Origin: Pedobacter mendelii
GTDB lineage: Bacteria > Bacteroidota > Bacteroidia > Sphingobacteriales > Sphingobacteriaceae
Length of the DNA: 64,000 nucleotides
Assembly (NCBI RefSeq): GCF_014635725.1
Contig: NZ_BMDJ01000003.1
Location: forward strand, 372,001 to 436,000
Reading direction: 5' to 3'
The notes under the pieces were generated by a model. That model searched no databases. It saw nothing but the letters and a program-made list of their open reading frames with translations, and was not told where the DNA came from. A program made the position numbers and the translations under genes. Below are positions 1-9,431 of the stretch, one piece after another. Every line of letters begins with the position of its first letter. The stretch's first letter is position 1.

Positions 1-659
1 AACTTCGTGTATTTAGTGAGGGTTTACCAAGTTTCGATTTAGATAAAAATGCAAAGAACATTCGCCAGTTTGGATTGGAGAATGATGGTAAAAGCAGACA
101 ACTTGCTCGCTACGTTAAAGAAACTGGCGAACGTTATGTTGATCAGTTAGAAATAAAATTAATTTATCGTAACGACAGGTTTCTACGTGGTGGCGACCAT
201 ACGCCTTTCGTAGAAAACGGCTTCGCTGCCGTGAGGCTTACAGAAATGAATGAAAACTTCGAACATCAACATCAGGATTTAAGAATAGAAAAAGGAATTA
301 AGTATGGCGACTTAATTGAGTTTATGGATTTTGAATACCTAAGAAAAAATACTGCTGTAAATATTGCCGTATTAGCAAACCTGGCTAAAGCGCCCTCAAT
401 GCCAACTGAAGTTAAAGTTGATGTTAAAAACCTAAGCAACTCTACATTTCTTTTTTGGAAAGCACCTGTAAATGGAACTGTAAAAGGTTATTATGTTTTA
501 ATGCGTGAAACCAGCAGTGCGGTATGGCAAAAGAAATTTTTTACCACGGCTACCGAATTACGTTTGCCTTACAGCAAGGACAATTATCTTTTTGCGGTTC
601 AAAGCACGGGTAATGATGAGAATGAAAGTTTACCTGTTGTGCCTGCAATTGGCAGATAA
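1..659 (+). CDS. M28-family zinc peptidase, C-terminal part (cut by window edge)
   Basis: The reading frame is open from the first codon at position 3, so this is the 3' end of a longer gene; the TTG at 75 is an internal codon, not a start. The stretch RGGDHTPF followed by GFAAVRLTE matches the end of M28 aminopeptidase domains, where the His after Asp is a zinc ligand. The last ~85 residues look like a fibronectin type III domain (PTEVKVDV, FLFWKAP, GYYVLMRE). Family members are usually secreted and cleave peptides from the N-terminus. The signal peptide and the other zinc ligands lie outside the window. Family is fairly sure; substrate is unknown. Confidence 0.8.
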   Translation, partial: LRVFSEGLPSFDLDKNAKNIRQFGLENDGKSRQLARYVKETGERYVDQLEIKLIYRNDRFLRGGDHTPFVENGFAAVRLTEMNENFEHQHQDLRIEKGIKYGDLIEFMDFEYLRKNTAVNIAVLANLAKAPSMPTEVKVDVKNLSNSTFLFWKAPVNGTVKGYYVLMRETSSAVWQKKFFTTATELRLPYSKDNYLFAVQSTGNDENESLPVVPAIGR

Positions 660-702
660 GAAACATTTAGGTTTTACGCTTGTTTAATCAGAAATTAGCA
701 GA

Positions 703-1176
703 ATGAAATTTAAACCGGTAGCATTTATTATCAACATTGTAATAACATTAAGCATTGGCGCATTAGGTGGTTGGGCAACGGCAAAATCGGTTCAAACCTG
801 GTACCCAACATTAAACAAACCGTCTTTTAATCCACCAAATTGGCTATTTGCCCCCGTTTGGACAAGCCTTTATGTGTTAATTGGTATAGCTGCTTACCTT
901 GTTTGGATTAGAAGAGACAAAATTGCTCACTTTCCAAGAACCGTGGCAATTTATTTCATCCAATTGATGTTAAACTTAGCTTGGTCTTTTATATTTTTTT
1001 ATTTACATGAGGTTGGATTTGCGCTCTTTGAAATCATTCTGCTGTTAATTTTCATCATTATTAACGCTTTAATGTTTTATAAAATAAATAAATGGGCAGG
1101 ATTAATTTTTATTCCTTATATCCTTTGGGTAAGTTTTGCATCATTTTTAACTTATAACATCTTTATACTGAACTAA
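703..1176 (+). CDS. tspO: TspO/MBR family membrane protein
   Basis: The 157-residue protein has five hydrophobic segments and the TspO hallmarks: GGWATAKSVQTWYPTLNKPSF near residues 22-42, PPNWLFAPVWTSLY in the second segment, and NLAWSFIFF in the fourth. The length is normal for the family. TspO proteins bind porphyrins and similar ligands in the membrane and are linked to stress responses; the ligand here cannot be read from sequence. It starts 43 nt after the M28 peptidase gene and ends 28 nt before the patatin gene, so co-transcription is possible. The family call is firm, the role is not. Confidence 0.9.
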   Translation: MKFKPVAFIINIVITLSIGALGGWATAKSVQTWYPTLNKPSFNPPNWLFAPVWTSLYVLIGIAAYLVWIRRDKIAHFPRTVAIYFIQLMLNLAWSFIFFYLHEVGFALFEIILLLIFIIINALMFYKINKWAGLIFIPYILWVSFASFLTYNIFILN

Positions 1177-1204
1177 ATTTTAAAAGAAAACCTTATTTTT
1201 AGGG

Positions 1205-3523
1205 GTGGTAACTTTTAAAAGATATTTGCTGATGCTTTTCGTTTTGTGCTGTAACCAATTACAGGCACAAAAGGTTGGTCTTGTTTTTAGTGGTGGCGGT
1301 GCAAAAGGTTTAGCACACATTGGTACACTTAAAGCGCTTGAAGAAAACCATATTCCGATAGATTACATTACAGGCACATCAATGGGTGGTATTGTTGGTG
1401 CCATGTATGCCGCAGGCTACTCCCCTGCTCAAATAGAAACAATTGCCACAAGCGATGATTTTCAGAACTGGGTTAATGGACGCTATACAAGTGATTACAC
1501 TTATTTCTTCGAAAAGAATGCACCCAACGCATCCATGCTAACTGCAAAAGTTGCTATTGATACAGGTTTTCATTTCAGCTTTCGCTCGAACCTGATTAAC
1601 GATATTCCTTTAAATTTCGCTTTTTTAGAGCTATTTTCTCAGGCATCTGCAGTTTCAAAAGATAATTTCGATAATCTTTTTGTGCCGTATCGATGCATGG
1701 TGGCCGATGTTCTTTCGCAAAAAAGCATTACTGTAAGTAAAGGTAGTTTAGCCGAAGCCGTGAGGGCAACTATGACCGTTCCTATTGTTTACCGCCCGAT
1801 AAAATTGGATGGTAAATATGTTTTCGATGGTGGTTTATATAATAATTTTCCTGTAGATGTAATGGAGCGAGATTTTAAACCCGATTATGTTATTGGAGCA
1901 AACGTTTCTTCGAAAACTTATAATGAATACCCAAAAAATAATGATGACCGCTTAATGAATCGTTTTCTTGTATTTATGTTTTTATCGAAATCAGATTCTA
2001 CAATGGTTGGTAAAAATGGTGTTTACATTCAACCCGATCTTACCAATTATAGCGTTACCAATTTTTCTCCTGTTGAAGAACTTATAAAAAGAGGCTATGA
2101 TGCTACAATGGCAGATATGGAGAAAATAAAAGCATTAATCAGCAGACGGGTAAGTGATAAGGATTTGGCGAATCGAAGAGAAAAATTTAACAAGAAGAAA
2201 CCCGATTTTAAATTCAGTAATATTACAGTTAGTGGCGTAAATGAACAGCAAAAACGGTATGTTGAACGTCTTTTTAAAAGTGATAAGGAAACATTTAATC
2301 TAAAGGATATTAAACGAGGGTATTATAAATTGGTAGCCGACCAAACCTTTGAAACCATTTACCCTAAAATTGTTTATGAGCCAGCAACCGATAATTATAC
2401 TTTTGAAGTTGTTGCACAACCTAAAAAAAGTTTTAAACTAGATTTAGGTGGCAATATTTCTACCAGGCCAATTAGCAATGTTTTTCTTGGCGCACAATAT
2501 AACTATTTAAACAGAAAGGCATATACTTTCGGCACCAGCTTTTATTCAGGCCGTTTTTATGAGTCGGTTCAGCTAAGCGGAAGGATTGATTACCCTACAA
2601 AACTACCACTTTTTTTAGGTGCAGAGTTAACCTATAATCACTGGAATTTTTATAATACCAGTCAAATTTTCATCGAAAATCCACATCCCATTTACATCGA
2701 GCAATCTGATAGAAAAATTGATTTAATGATGGGTGTCCCCTTGAATTACAATACTAAAATTGTTCTTCACTCTTCTTTTATTAACAATAATGACAGGTAT
2801 AGTCCAAACAGCACCTTTTCGGTGGGCGATTTACTTGATCAAACTATTTTTAACGGTTTTAAAGGTTCTTTAAATCTCGAAAAAAACTCACTCAACCGAA
2901 AACAATATGCAACCCGTGGGCAAAGCTTTTTATTGAGCTTTAATTTCACAACCGGAAGAGAAAATTACAATCCTGGAAATATTTTCAGAAACACAGTTCT
3001 GCCGAACACGATAAAAGCATCAAATCATTTAAGACAATGGGTTGGCATTAAACTTACCCAAGAGAATTATTTTCTTCATTTAAAAAAATATACACTTGGT
3101 TACCTTGTGGAAGGTGTTATTTCCAATCAACCACTCTTCAATAACTACTACTCTACACTTTTAGCCTCACCTGCATTTTATCCATTACAAGATAGTAGAT
3201 CGCTATTTTTGGATAAGTTCAGAGCATCGACTTATGCAGCAGGCGGAATTAAAAACATTTTCAGTTTAAGAAAAAATTTAGATTTTAGATTAGAAGGATA
3301 TTTATTTTTACCCCATAAAGAATACGAACTAAATAATTTACAGGATGTTGTTTATGCAAGAGCCATTACAAAAATTCGGTATGCAGGTACTGCAGGTTTA
3401 GTTTACCAAACACCTGTTGGACCTGTTAGTTTAAGTTACAATTTATATAACGATGCAATTAAAAGAAATGGTGTATTATTGCATATTGGTTATTTAATTT
3501 ACAATAAACGCTCAATAGAATGA
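1205..3523 (+). CDS. Patatin-like phospholipase with C-terminal outer-membrane barrel
   Basis: 772 residues. A signal peptide (KR followed by a hydrophobic run to QAQ, residues 5-22) leads into a patatin domain with the glycine-rich oxyanion loop GGGAKG (30-35), nucleophile motif GTSMGG with Ser59, and the catalytic Asp in DGGLYNNFPV near residue 208. A POTRA-like stretch follows (~330-420), then beta-rich sequence typical of the surface-antigen/BamA barrel. The layout is that of PlpD-type proteins, which put a lipase at the outer membrane. I chose the GTG at 1205 because the only nearby ATG (1232) would remove the positive n-region. The stop overlaps the next start as ATGA. Confidence 0.88.
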   Translation: MVTFKRYLLMLFVLCCNQLQAQKVGLVFSGGGAKGLAHIGTLKALEENHIPIDYITGTSMGGIVGAMYAAGYSPAQIETIATSDDFQNWVNGRYTSDYTYFFEKNAPNASMLTAKVAIDTGFHFSFRSNLINDIPLNFAFLELFSQASAVSKDNFDNLFVPYRCMVADVLSQKSITVSKGSLAEAVRATMTVPIVYRPIKLDGKYVFDGGLYNNFPVDVMERDFKPDYVIGANVSSKTYNEYPKNNDDRLMNRFLVFMFLSKSDSTMVGKNGVYIQPDLTNYSVTNFSPVEELIKRGYDATMADMEKIKALISRRVSDKDLANRREKFNKKKPDFKFSNITVSGVNEQQKRYVERLFKSDKETFNLKDIKRGYYKLVADQTFETIYPKIVYEPATDNYTFEVVAQPKKSFKLDLGGNISTRPISNVFLGAQYNYLNRKAYTFGTSFYSGRFYESVQLSGRIDYPTKLPLFLGAELTYNHWNFYNTSQIFIENPHPIYIEQSDRKIDLMMGVPLNYNTKIVLHSSFINNNDRYSPNSTFSVGDLLDQTIFNGFKGSLNLEKNSLNRKQYATRGQSFLLSFNFTTGRENYNPGNIFRNTVLPNTIKASNHLRQWVGIKLTQENYFLHLKKYTLGYLVEGVISNQPLFNNYYSTLLASPAFYPLQDSRSLFLDKFRASTYAAGGIKNIFSLRKNLDFRLEGYLFLPHKEYELNNLQDVVYARAITKIRYAGTAGLVYQTPVGPVSLSYNLYNDAIKRNGVLLHIGYLIYNKRSIE

Positions 3524-4050
3524 AAAAAGGACTTATACTACTTTTTCTATGCCTAACAGGCTTTTTTGCCTTCGCTCAAACTGCAGCAATAAATAATTTT
3601 ATAGTTAAAGAGAATTTGCTAAAAAACAATAAGCTAGCCATTATTGCGGCAGATTCACTTGATAATCCGAATGAAAATATAAACGGAATTTACACCTTTA
3701 GTGTAAGTGGTTTTACCCAAAGCCTAAAATTTAACGATGGTATTGCAGTGCTTCCGTTACCAATTGAACGCTCTACATTTGTTTATCTGAAACATCAAAA
3801 CGATTCTGGAACACACAGCAAATTGATTTATGTTTATAAAAAAGATACAGATTTAACGCCTTATTCTATTAATAGCTTATGGCTTTTTATTATTCCAATA
3901 ATTCTGGTAATTCTTGCTTTTGCTTTCAGGAAACTGATTATTTTTATTGTGGTAGTGTTCTTAGTATTTGTTTACTTTAACCATAGTAATGGCTTAAACA
4001 TCTCTACTTTTTTTGAAAGTATATTCGATGGTTTAAAAAACTTATTCTAA
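3520..4050 (+). CDS. Exported protein with C-terminal membrane segments, unknown function
   Basis: I do not recognise this 176-residue protein. It has a clear signal peptide (MKKGLILLFLCLTGFFAFAQ), a short soluble beta-rich part to about residue 115 and one or two hydrophobic segments (about 122-156) before a short tail. It overlaps the stop of the patatin-barrel gene by 4 nt (ATGA), so translational coupling is likely and a role beside that envelope protein is a fair guess. No catalytic motif is visible. Confidence 0.75.
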   Translation: MKKGLILLFLCLTGFFAFAQTAAINNFIVKENLLKNNKLAIIAADSLDNPNENINGIYTFSVSGFTQSLKFNDGIAVLPLPIERSTFVYLKHQNDSGTHSKLIYVYKKDTDLTPYSINSLWLFIIPIILVILAFAFRKLIIFIVVVFLVFVYFNHSNGLNISTFFESIFDGLKNLF

Positions 4051-4096
4051 ATTTATTTTCAAGCTAAATTACTAAAATAATTAGCAATTTAGCTGT

Positions 4097-4672
4097 ATGG
4101 AAAATCTATTTTTAGTCTGCTTAATTCCACCCATTTCAATAGTGGAGGATGTTGATGAAATCAGAAATCAAATTTCAGAACAGTTTGATGTCTTCGAATC
4201 TTTAAAGCGACCTGCACACATTACGCTTTGCAGTCCTCTTAAAATATCGTCTTTAGAACAAGAAAAAAAATTCTTTAATGCTTTGGAAAATGCATCTTAT
4301 TTCAAACCATTTACTCAGGTACTAAAAAATTTCAAATCATTTCCGCAGCATACGATTTATATTGATGTAGAGCAAAGTGAAACCTTAATGAAATTACAAT
4401 CTCAGATTAAAGTCGAGCTTAAACATATCGCTTTAATTTCCAATAAAGATGTAATACAATTTACACCACACCTTACAATTGCATTTAAAGATGTTAAACC
4501 TCTAGTATATTCTCTAATTATGAAAGAATATAAAGACAAAAATTTTAAAAGAACATTTAATGTAAGCGGCTTTTCCTTATATAAACACATTGATAAAAAA
4601 TGGCGGCCTTATAAAGATTTTTTATTTAAAAACCCTGATCACAAGCAAAAACCATTGAGCCTTTTCGATTAA
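4097..4672 (+). CDS. 2'-5' RNA ligase / 2H phosphoesterase family protein
   Basis: The 191-residue protein carries two HxT motifs, HITL near residue 41 and HLTI near residue 122, which is the signature of the 2H phosphoesterase fold shared by ThpR-type RNA ligases and cyclic phosphodiesterases. Length and motif spacing (about 80 residues) fit the family. Likely substrates are RNA ends or cyclic nucleotides, but sequence alone does not decide. The gene ends one base before the stop of the convergent tamL-like gene. Confidence 0.8.
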   Translation: MENLFLVCLIPPISIVEDVDEIRNQISEQFDVFESLKRPAHITLCSPLKISSLEQEKKFFNALENASYFKPFTQVLKNFKSFPQHTIYIDVEQSETLMKLQSQIKVELKHIALISNKDVIQFTPHLTIAFKDVKPLVYSLIMKEYKDKNFKRTFNVSGFSLYKHIDKKWRPYKDFLFKNPDHKQKPLSLFD

Positions 4673-4673
4673 T

Positions 4674-7067
4674 TTAGAAAGGCATACCGATACCAAAATT
4701 ATATTGTAAGAAACGATAAGTATCTGGTGAATGTGATGCATTGTATGTATTTTTAAAATCTCTGGCGCCTGACAAAAATTTACTGATTACCCATTGGTCA
4801 GAACCCGAAAATTGTGGGTCTTTTAGTTTTAATCCGATATCAAATCTAAAAACGAAATATTGTACATCATACCTTAAACCAACTCCTGTACCAATTGCTA
4901 GTTGTTGAACAAGTTTATTTAACTTAAACACCTTCTCTTCGCCATCTGCATTGGTCAAATTCCAAACATTTCCGGCATCAATAAAAGCTGCTCCTTTTAA
5001 AACACCCCCGAAAAATTTTCGAAGAACCATTGTACGGTATTCCAAATTGGTTTCTATCCGCATTTCTCCAAGCTGATCGAGACCAAAAAAAGATCTTCTC
5101 TGCGCACTATCAAGCGTCTCTCTATTATAATTACCTGGCCCAATGGTTCTTGCTTGCCATGCCCGTACTCCGCTTGAACCGCCGGCAAAAAAGAGTTTCT
5201 CGAAAGGTATTCCTCTACCTACAGAATTTCCATAAGAATAGCCTATACCAGAACTTAATCTAGCGACAAATTGTCTGTCGCCACCTAAATGCTTGTACCA
5301 GCGTAAATCTACTTCAGGTCTGATATATTGATTAAAAGGCAAACCTAAAATTTTTGCATAATCACCATTTCCAGGATCGTGTTTTGAACCAGAAATGTTA
5401 GATAAAAGTTGCAACATATTACCTGCAACTTCAATATTTCCACGCAGATAAACGAATGACCTAAGTTGATTTAGCTTATCAGCATTAAGGGTATAGGTGT
5501 ACTTCATGCCCAATGTAAAATCCTTTCTATCAAGCAATCTTACATAATAGAGGTTGTTTGCCAACAAACTTTCTGGTATTTTATCATAATCCAGGCTTCC
5601 AAATCTATATTCAAAATTTAAAGGCGTAAATGAATGTAGTTTTGATTTCGTTTCAACCCAATCGTATGTAATTGAATTTATAAATATTCTACGAACAGAA
5701 ACATCTTTTTGTAGCGCATAAATATAACTGGAAGAAAAAGTTGTATGTGGCATTCCGTTAGCGCCTAAAACAGGTGTGTAAAAAGGAATCATTAGGCGGG
5801 GAACACTTATGCTTGCACTAATAGAAAAATCCCGCTGATAGATATCGCTGAAGAGAGAAGAACCATTTCCAATCCTTGATTGCAAGCCACCTTTAAGCTG
5901 CAACTCAAATCGTTCTGCACCTCTAAAAATATTATTATTGGTGTAGGTATTACTTAAGTTAAAGCCCACCGTACCACCATTAAACGGAACTTCACCCTCT
6001 ACCCTGTTACTCATTACCTTTTGGGGTATTAATAAAATAATAGGGTTAATTTTATTCGAAGTACTATCTCGCCTGAAATAATCTATTTTAACGTTCTTAA
6101 AAACGTTCAACTCATACAGTCTATCATAAGTCAGGTTTTCATTTCTAATATCGTAGAGTTCGCCTTGTTTCAAAAAATCATACCGAACTATCGGATTTCT
6201 TCTATACCTTTTAGATAAATCTGTATAAACAATTCCATTAAGTGTATCTCTATTTATGTATTTTCTTAAGGAATCAGGAAAACCCTCAGGGCTTGGAGCA
6301 ATAATCAGGTAAGTTGTACCGATATTGAATTGTTTATGGTTACCGTCGGGCGGATCAGTAACGTTCATTCTCAAATCTACCTTTTTAACATCAGTAGTTT
6401 CTATAACATCAAAATTTACAAAAGGACGAAGGAAGCTGTAGTATCCATTTTCTTTCATCACCCTGTAAACCTGCTCCCTTTCATAAGATAACGAATCCGA
6501 ATCGTACTGCATCCCTTCGTGCAAGTGCGTAAACTTAGGTTTTTCGGTATGATAAATATTTCCTATATTTTTTGTTATTATAAAATCTGATAGTTTACGT
6601 ACATAAGACGCAGGGCCGGGTTGCGCCTTGAAATTTATCTCTGCCTTTTTATCTTTAACTTTAATATCAGAAGTAACCTTTGCCTGGAAATAACCTTTTC
6701 CATTTAAAAATTTCTGAATTTGATTCCTTGATATTTCTACAAGTGTACTATCTAAAATTGCAGGCGGTGTACCAAATGGTTTTATATCTGTTGTTTTATA
6801 ACGACCATCTTTAGTATTAAACAAATTGTAAAGCGGCACATTAATGCTAAAGGAAGATGATGGGCGAATATCTTTTTGAACGTAATTGTACGCCTGTTCT
6901 TCAAACTTTGAATCAACACTATCAATAGTTACTTTTTTAACTATTGCCTGGTAATCAGGAATATATTTTGTTGATGAACATCCCTGTATTAAAACAATAA
7001 TAAATAGTAATATTGCAAGACTTTTCAGTTCAGAATATTTAAAGGATTTGTATGCTTTCAAAATCAC
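4674..7067 (-). CDS. tamL: TamL: lipoprotein BamA/TamA-family outer membrane protein
   Basis: 797 residues. A lipobox ending LIQGC with the acylated Cys at about residue 30 follows a hydrophobic run, so this is the lipoprotein version of TamA seen in Bacteroidota. POTRA-like repeats cover roughly residues 40-370, and the C-terminal ~400 residues are beta-barrel of the D15/surface-antigen type, with FAGGSSGVRAW near residue 620 and a terminal Phe. TamA-type proteins work with TamB to deliver outer-membrane components; no tamB is visible here. There is no ATG before the lipobox: the possible starts are GTG 7067 or TTG 7061, and both overlap the divergent methyltransferase start at 7052. Confidence 0.85.
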   Translation of the reverse strand: MILKAYKSFKYSELKSLAILLFIIVLIQGCSSTKYIPDYQAIVKKVTIDSVDSKFEEQAYNYVQKDIRPSSSFSINVPLYNLFNTKDGRYKTTDIKPFGTPPAILDSTLVEISRNQIQKFLNGKGYFQAKVTSDIKVKDKKAEINFKAQPGPASYVRKLSDFIITKNIGNIYHTEKPKFTHLHEGMQYDSDSLSYEREQVYRVMKENGYYSFLRPFVNFDVIETTDVKKVDLRMNVTDPPDGNHKQFNIGTTYLIIAPSPEGFPDSLRKYINRDTLNGIVYTDLSKRYRRNPIVRYDFLKQGELYDIRNENLTYDRLYELNVFKNVKIDYFRRDSTSNKINPIILLIPQKVMSNRVEGEVPFNGGTVGFNLSNTYTNNNIFRGAERFELQLKGGLQSRIGNGSSLFSDIYQRDFSISASISVPRLMIPFYTPVLGANGMPHTTFSSSYIYALQKDVSVRRIFINSITYDWVETKSKLHSFTPLNFEYRFGSLDYDKIPESLLANNLYYVRLLDRKDFTLGMKYTYTLNADKLNQLRSFVYLRGNIEVAGNMLQLLSNISGSKHDPGNGDYAKILGLPFNQYIRPEVDLRWYKHLGGDRQFVARLSSGIGYSYGNSVGRGIPFEKLFFAGGSSGVRAWQARTIGPGNYNRETLDSAQRRSFFGLDQLGEMRIETNLEYRTMVLRKFFGGVLKGAAFIDAGNVWNLTNADGEEKVFKLNKLVQQLAIGTGVGLRYDVQYFVFRFDIGLKLKDPQFSGSDQWVISKFLSGARDFKNTYNASHSPDTYRFLQYNFGIGMPF

Positions 7068-7798
7068 AAATTAGTTTTATTAAGTCTTTACATCAAAAAA
7101 AATACCGCAAAGAAACTGGATTATTCCTGGTTGAAGGTATAAAATCCATCAAAGAATTTATACAATCTGCCTACCAAATTCATACCATATTTTATGTTAG
7201 CGAACAGTTTGATTTGTTACCCAAATTATCGGCAAATATAAACTTATTTGAAGTAAACAACGCTGATTTAAGCAAGATTAGTGCATTGCAAACACCACAA
7301 AGTTTTTTAGCTGTTGTTCATATTCCTGAAACGGTACCTGCCGATTTGAAAAATTTTAAAAATCAGTTCACTATTGTTTTAGACGGCATACAAGATCCTG
7401 GCAATATGGGAACAATTATTCGTACGGCAGATTGGTTTGGATTTAAAAATATTATTTGCTCTGAAGATTGCGTTGAAGCCTATAATCCAAAAACTGTTCA
7501 GGCTACTATGGGGTCGCTTGCGAGGATAAAAATTTATTATGAAAACCTTATAAATTTATTAGCAGTAAATAAAATTTCAGTTTTCGGAGCTTTACTAGAT
7601 GGAAATTCAATTTACAAAACCGATTGGGGTAAAGAAGGTTTAATTATTTTAGGCAACGAAGGAAAAGGAATTACTACAGAGGTTATTAAAAAGATAAATC
7701 ATCCAGTTACCATTCCGAGAATTGGTGATGCTGAGTCTTTAAACGTAGCCATAAGTGCTGCTATATTTTGTTCGGAAATTTCTAGAACTAAAAATTAA
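7052..7798 (+). CDS. TrmH/SpoU-family RNA 2'-O-methyltransferase
   Basis: 248 residues. The N-terminal ~95 residues form the substrate-binding domain (KETGLFLVEG), followed by the SPOUT fold with its three motifs: DPGNMGTIIRTADWFG (motif 1, catalytic Asn and Arg), LGNEGKGI (motif 2) and IPRIGDAESLNVAISAAIF (motif 3). The protein transfers a methyl group from AdoMet to a ribose 2'-OH in rRNA or tRNA. RlmB is one candidate, but the exact target is not decidable. The ATG at 7052 lies inside the 5' end of the opposite-strand tamL gene. Confidence 0.88.
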   Translation: MLSKSQISFIKSLHQKKYRKETGLFLVEGIKSIKEFIQSAYQIHTIFYVSEQFDLLPKLSANINLFEVNNADLSKISALQTPQSFLAVVHIPETVPADLKNFKNQFTIVLDGIQDPGNMGTIIRTADWFGFKNIICSEDCVEAYNPKTVQATMGSLARIKIYYENLINLLAVNKISVFGALLDGNSIYKTDWGKEGLIILGNEGKGITTEVIKKINHPVTIPRIGDAESLNVAISAAIFCSEISRTKN

Positions 7799-7820
7799 AA
7801 GGATTATTTGTTCATTTATA

Positions 7821-7851
7821 TTTGTTAGGTAAGTATAAATTGCTATTTTTG
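7821..7851 (+). promoter_or_regulatory. Bacteroidota primary-sigma promoter for tRNA-Cys
   Basis: A TTTG at 7821-7824 is separated by 19 nt from TATTTTTG at 7844-7851. This matches the Bacteroidota consensus TTTG-N19-TAnnTTTG at -33/-7. Transcription would start near 7858, about 11 nt before the mature tRNA. Seen in sequence; not tested. Confidence 0.75.
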
Positions 7852-7868
7852 CAGCCTTGAATTTAAAG

Positions 7869-7942
7869 GGTCGAGTGGCCGAGTGGCTAGGCAGAGGTCT
7901 GCAAAACCTTCTACAGCGGTTCGAATCCGCTCTCGACCTCCA
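7869..7942 (+). tRNA. tRNA-Cys (anticodon GCA)
   Basis: A full cloverleaf can be folded: acceptor GGTCGAG (7869-7875) with CTCGACC (7932-7938), D stem GCC/GGC, anticodon stem GAGGT/ACCTT enclosing CTGCAAA with anticodon GCA at 7901-7903, and T stem AGCGG/CCGCT with TTCGAAT. The discriminator base is T (7939), the known cysteine identity element U73, and CCA is encoded at 7940-7942. The small basic-protein gene starts 35 nt downstream and may share the transcript. Confidence 0.97.
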
Positions 7943-7976
7943 TTTGTACAAATAAAATAATTAAAAGGTTATTACC

Positions 7977-8147
7977 ATGGCAGTTACCAGATTAAAAAGA
8001 AAAGACAGAAGAAATAAAAATTTTGCACAACAAGATGTAGATTTTTTAAAGAGAGCTACTAACATTGAGTTAGGAAGTCGCTCTGCACAACCTAAGAACG
8101 ACCAATTGGCTAAAAACAATGCAGTTTTAGCTGGTTTAGCAAAATAG
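7977..8147 (+). CDS. Small basic protein of 56 residues, unknown function
   Basis: The ORF starts MAVTRLKRKDRRNK and ends LAGLAK. The first 15 residues are strongly basic, suggesting nucleic-acid or ribosome binding; the rest is polar with no membrane segment. It sits between tRNA-Cys and a strong terminator with good spacing, has an ATG start and no competing ORF, so it is probably a real short gene. I cannot name a family. It may be transcribed from the tRNA promoter, since no separate TAnnTTTG is seen in the 35-nt gap. Confidence 0.7.
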   Translation: MAVTRLKRKDRRNKNFAQQDVDFLKRATNIELGSRSAQPKNDQLAKNNAVLAGLAK

Positions 8148-8174
8148 TTTTTAAAAATTCTTCTTTAAAAATTT

Positions 8175-8207
8175 AAAGCATCCTTCTGATCAAAGGATGC
8201 TTTTTTT
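8175..8207 (+). terminator. Rho-independent terminator after the small basic gene
   Basis: An 11-bp perfect stem (AAAGCATCCTT at 8175-8185 with AAGGATGCTTT at 8193-8203) has a 7-nt loop and runs into seven T residues (8201-8207). Confidence 0.9.
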
Positions 8208-8288
8208 ATGCCCAAAATTCTGAGAAATAAATAATTTGATAAGGAAATTTTCAAAAACTATAAATTAAATATTAGCCGGCTAATTATA

Positions 8289-9320
8289 TTACTTAACCAA
8301 GGCTTTACAAATTTCTTTAATCAATCCTGGCCCTTCGTAAATAAAGCCAGTATACAACTGAACCAGGCATGCGCCAGCATCTAATTTTTCCTTAGCATCT
8401 TGAGCAGAATGAATACCACCAACACCAATAATTGGGAAAGCCTTGTTTGATTTTTCTGAAAGGTATTTAATAACTTCTGTTGAACGGTCTTTAACAGGCT
8501 TACCACTCAAACCGCCCATCTCATCAGCCAATATTTTTTCTGTAGCTAAATTTTCTCTGCTGATGGTTGTATTCGTAGCTATAATCCCCGAAATTTTTGT
8601 CTCAGCTACAATCTCAATAATATCATCTAATTGTACATCAGTTAAATCAGGTGCAATTTTTAATAAAATCGGACGAGAAATATCGTTCTTATGATTGCGA
8701 AGCTGCAGCGTATTTAAGATTTTTTTTAGTGGCTCTTTCTCTTGCAATTCACGCAAACCTGGTGTATTTGGAGAACTTACATTTACAACAAAGTAATCAA
8801 CTACGTCGAATAATCTATCGAAGCACTTAATGTAATCGCTAACCGCATCCTCATTTGGCGTAGCTTTATTTTTACCTATGTTTCCACCAACTATAATATC
8901 AGGATGATTATCTTTAAGAATGCGCAAGCGCTCTGCCATTACATCAACCCCCTTATTATTAAAACCCATTCGGTTAATTAAAGCTTCATCATTAGGCAGG
9001 CGAAACATACGAGGCTTATCATTCCCTGGTTGAGGCATCGGGGTCACAGTGCCAACTTCTATAAATCCAAAACCCAAATTATTCAAGGCTTCAACGTATT
9101 CACCATTTTTATCAAAACCCGCAGCAAGACCAACAGGATTTCTGAATTTTATACCAAAAACCTCTTTTTCCAAGCCTTTAATATGAACATCGAAACTACT
9201 ACGAATAATGGTTTTGCCAAGAGGAAATTTGTCGTTAAACCACTTTAACCTTTTAACTACAAAATAATGTACGTTTTCAGGGTCAAATTTGAAGAATATT
9301 GGTTTAATTATGCGATACAT
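8289..9320 (-). CDS. pyrD: Dihydroorotate dehydrogenase (quinone), class 2
   Basis: 343 residues, the usual class 2 length, with the N-terminal membrane-association helices that distinguish it from soluble class 1 enzymes. Visible motifs are [16 protein letters not shown] (FMN and orotate site), [14 protein letters not shown] (the class 2 catalytic Ser loop), KIAPDL and [11 protein letters not shown] (phosphate binding). It oxidises dihydroorotate to orotate with quinone at the inner membrane, the fourth step of pyrimidine synthesis. It stands alone on this strand; TATCTTCG ten bases before the ATG resembles a -7 element. Confidence 0.96.
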   Translation of the reverse strand: MYRIIKPIFFKFDPENVHYFVVKRLKWFNDKFPLGKTIIRSSFDVHIKGLEKEVFGIKFRNPVGLAAGFDKNGEYVEALNNLGFGFIEVGTVTPMPQPGNDKPRMFRLPNDEALINRMGFNNKGVDVMAERLRILKDNHPDIIVGGNIGKNKATPNEDAVSDYIKCFDRLFDVVDYFVVNVSSPNTPGLRELQEKEPLKKILNTLQLRNHKNDISRPILLKIAPDLTDVQLDDIIEIVAETKISGIIATNTTISRENLATEKILADEMGGLSGKPVKDRSTEVIKYLSEKSNKAFPIIGVGGIHSAQDAKEKLDAGACLVQLYTGFIYEGPGLIKEICKALVK

Positions 9321-9431
9321 GCAACGAAGATAAATAAAATATGGAAAATGTAAGGATGGAAAATGTATAAGGCTATTTACCGCATTTTATACCTCACATT
9401 TCCCATTAAATACCAATACATTTTACATCAA

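Noticed and set aside
7739..7951. 70-codon ORF on the minus strand across tRNA-Cys
   Set aside because: It is the reverse translation of the tRNA gene (a well-known spurious pattern) and overlaps the methyltransferase 3' end.
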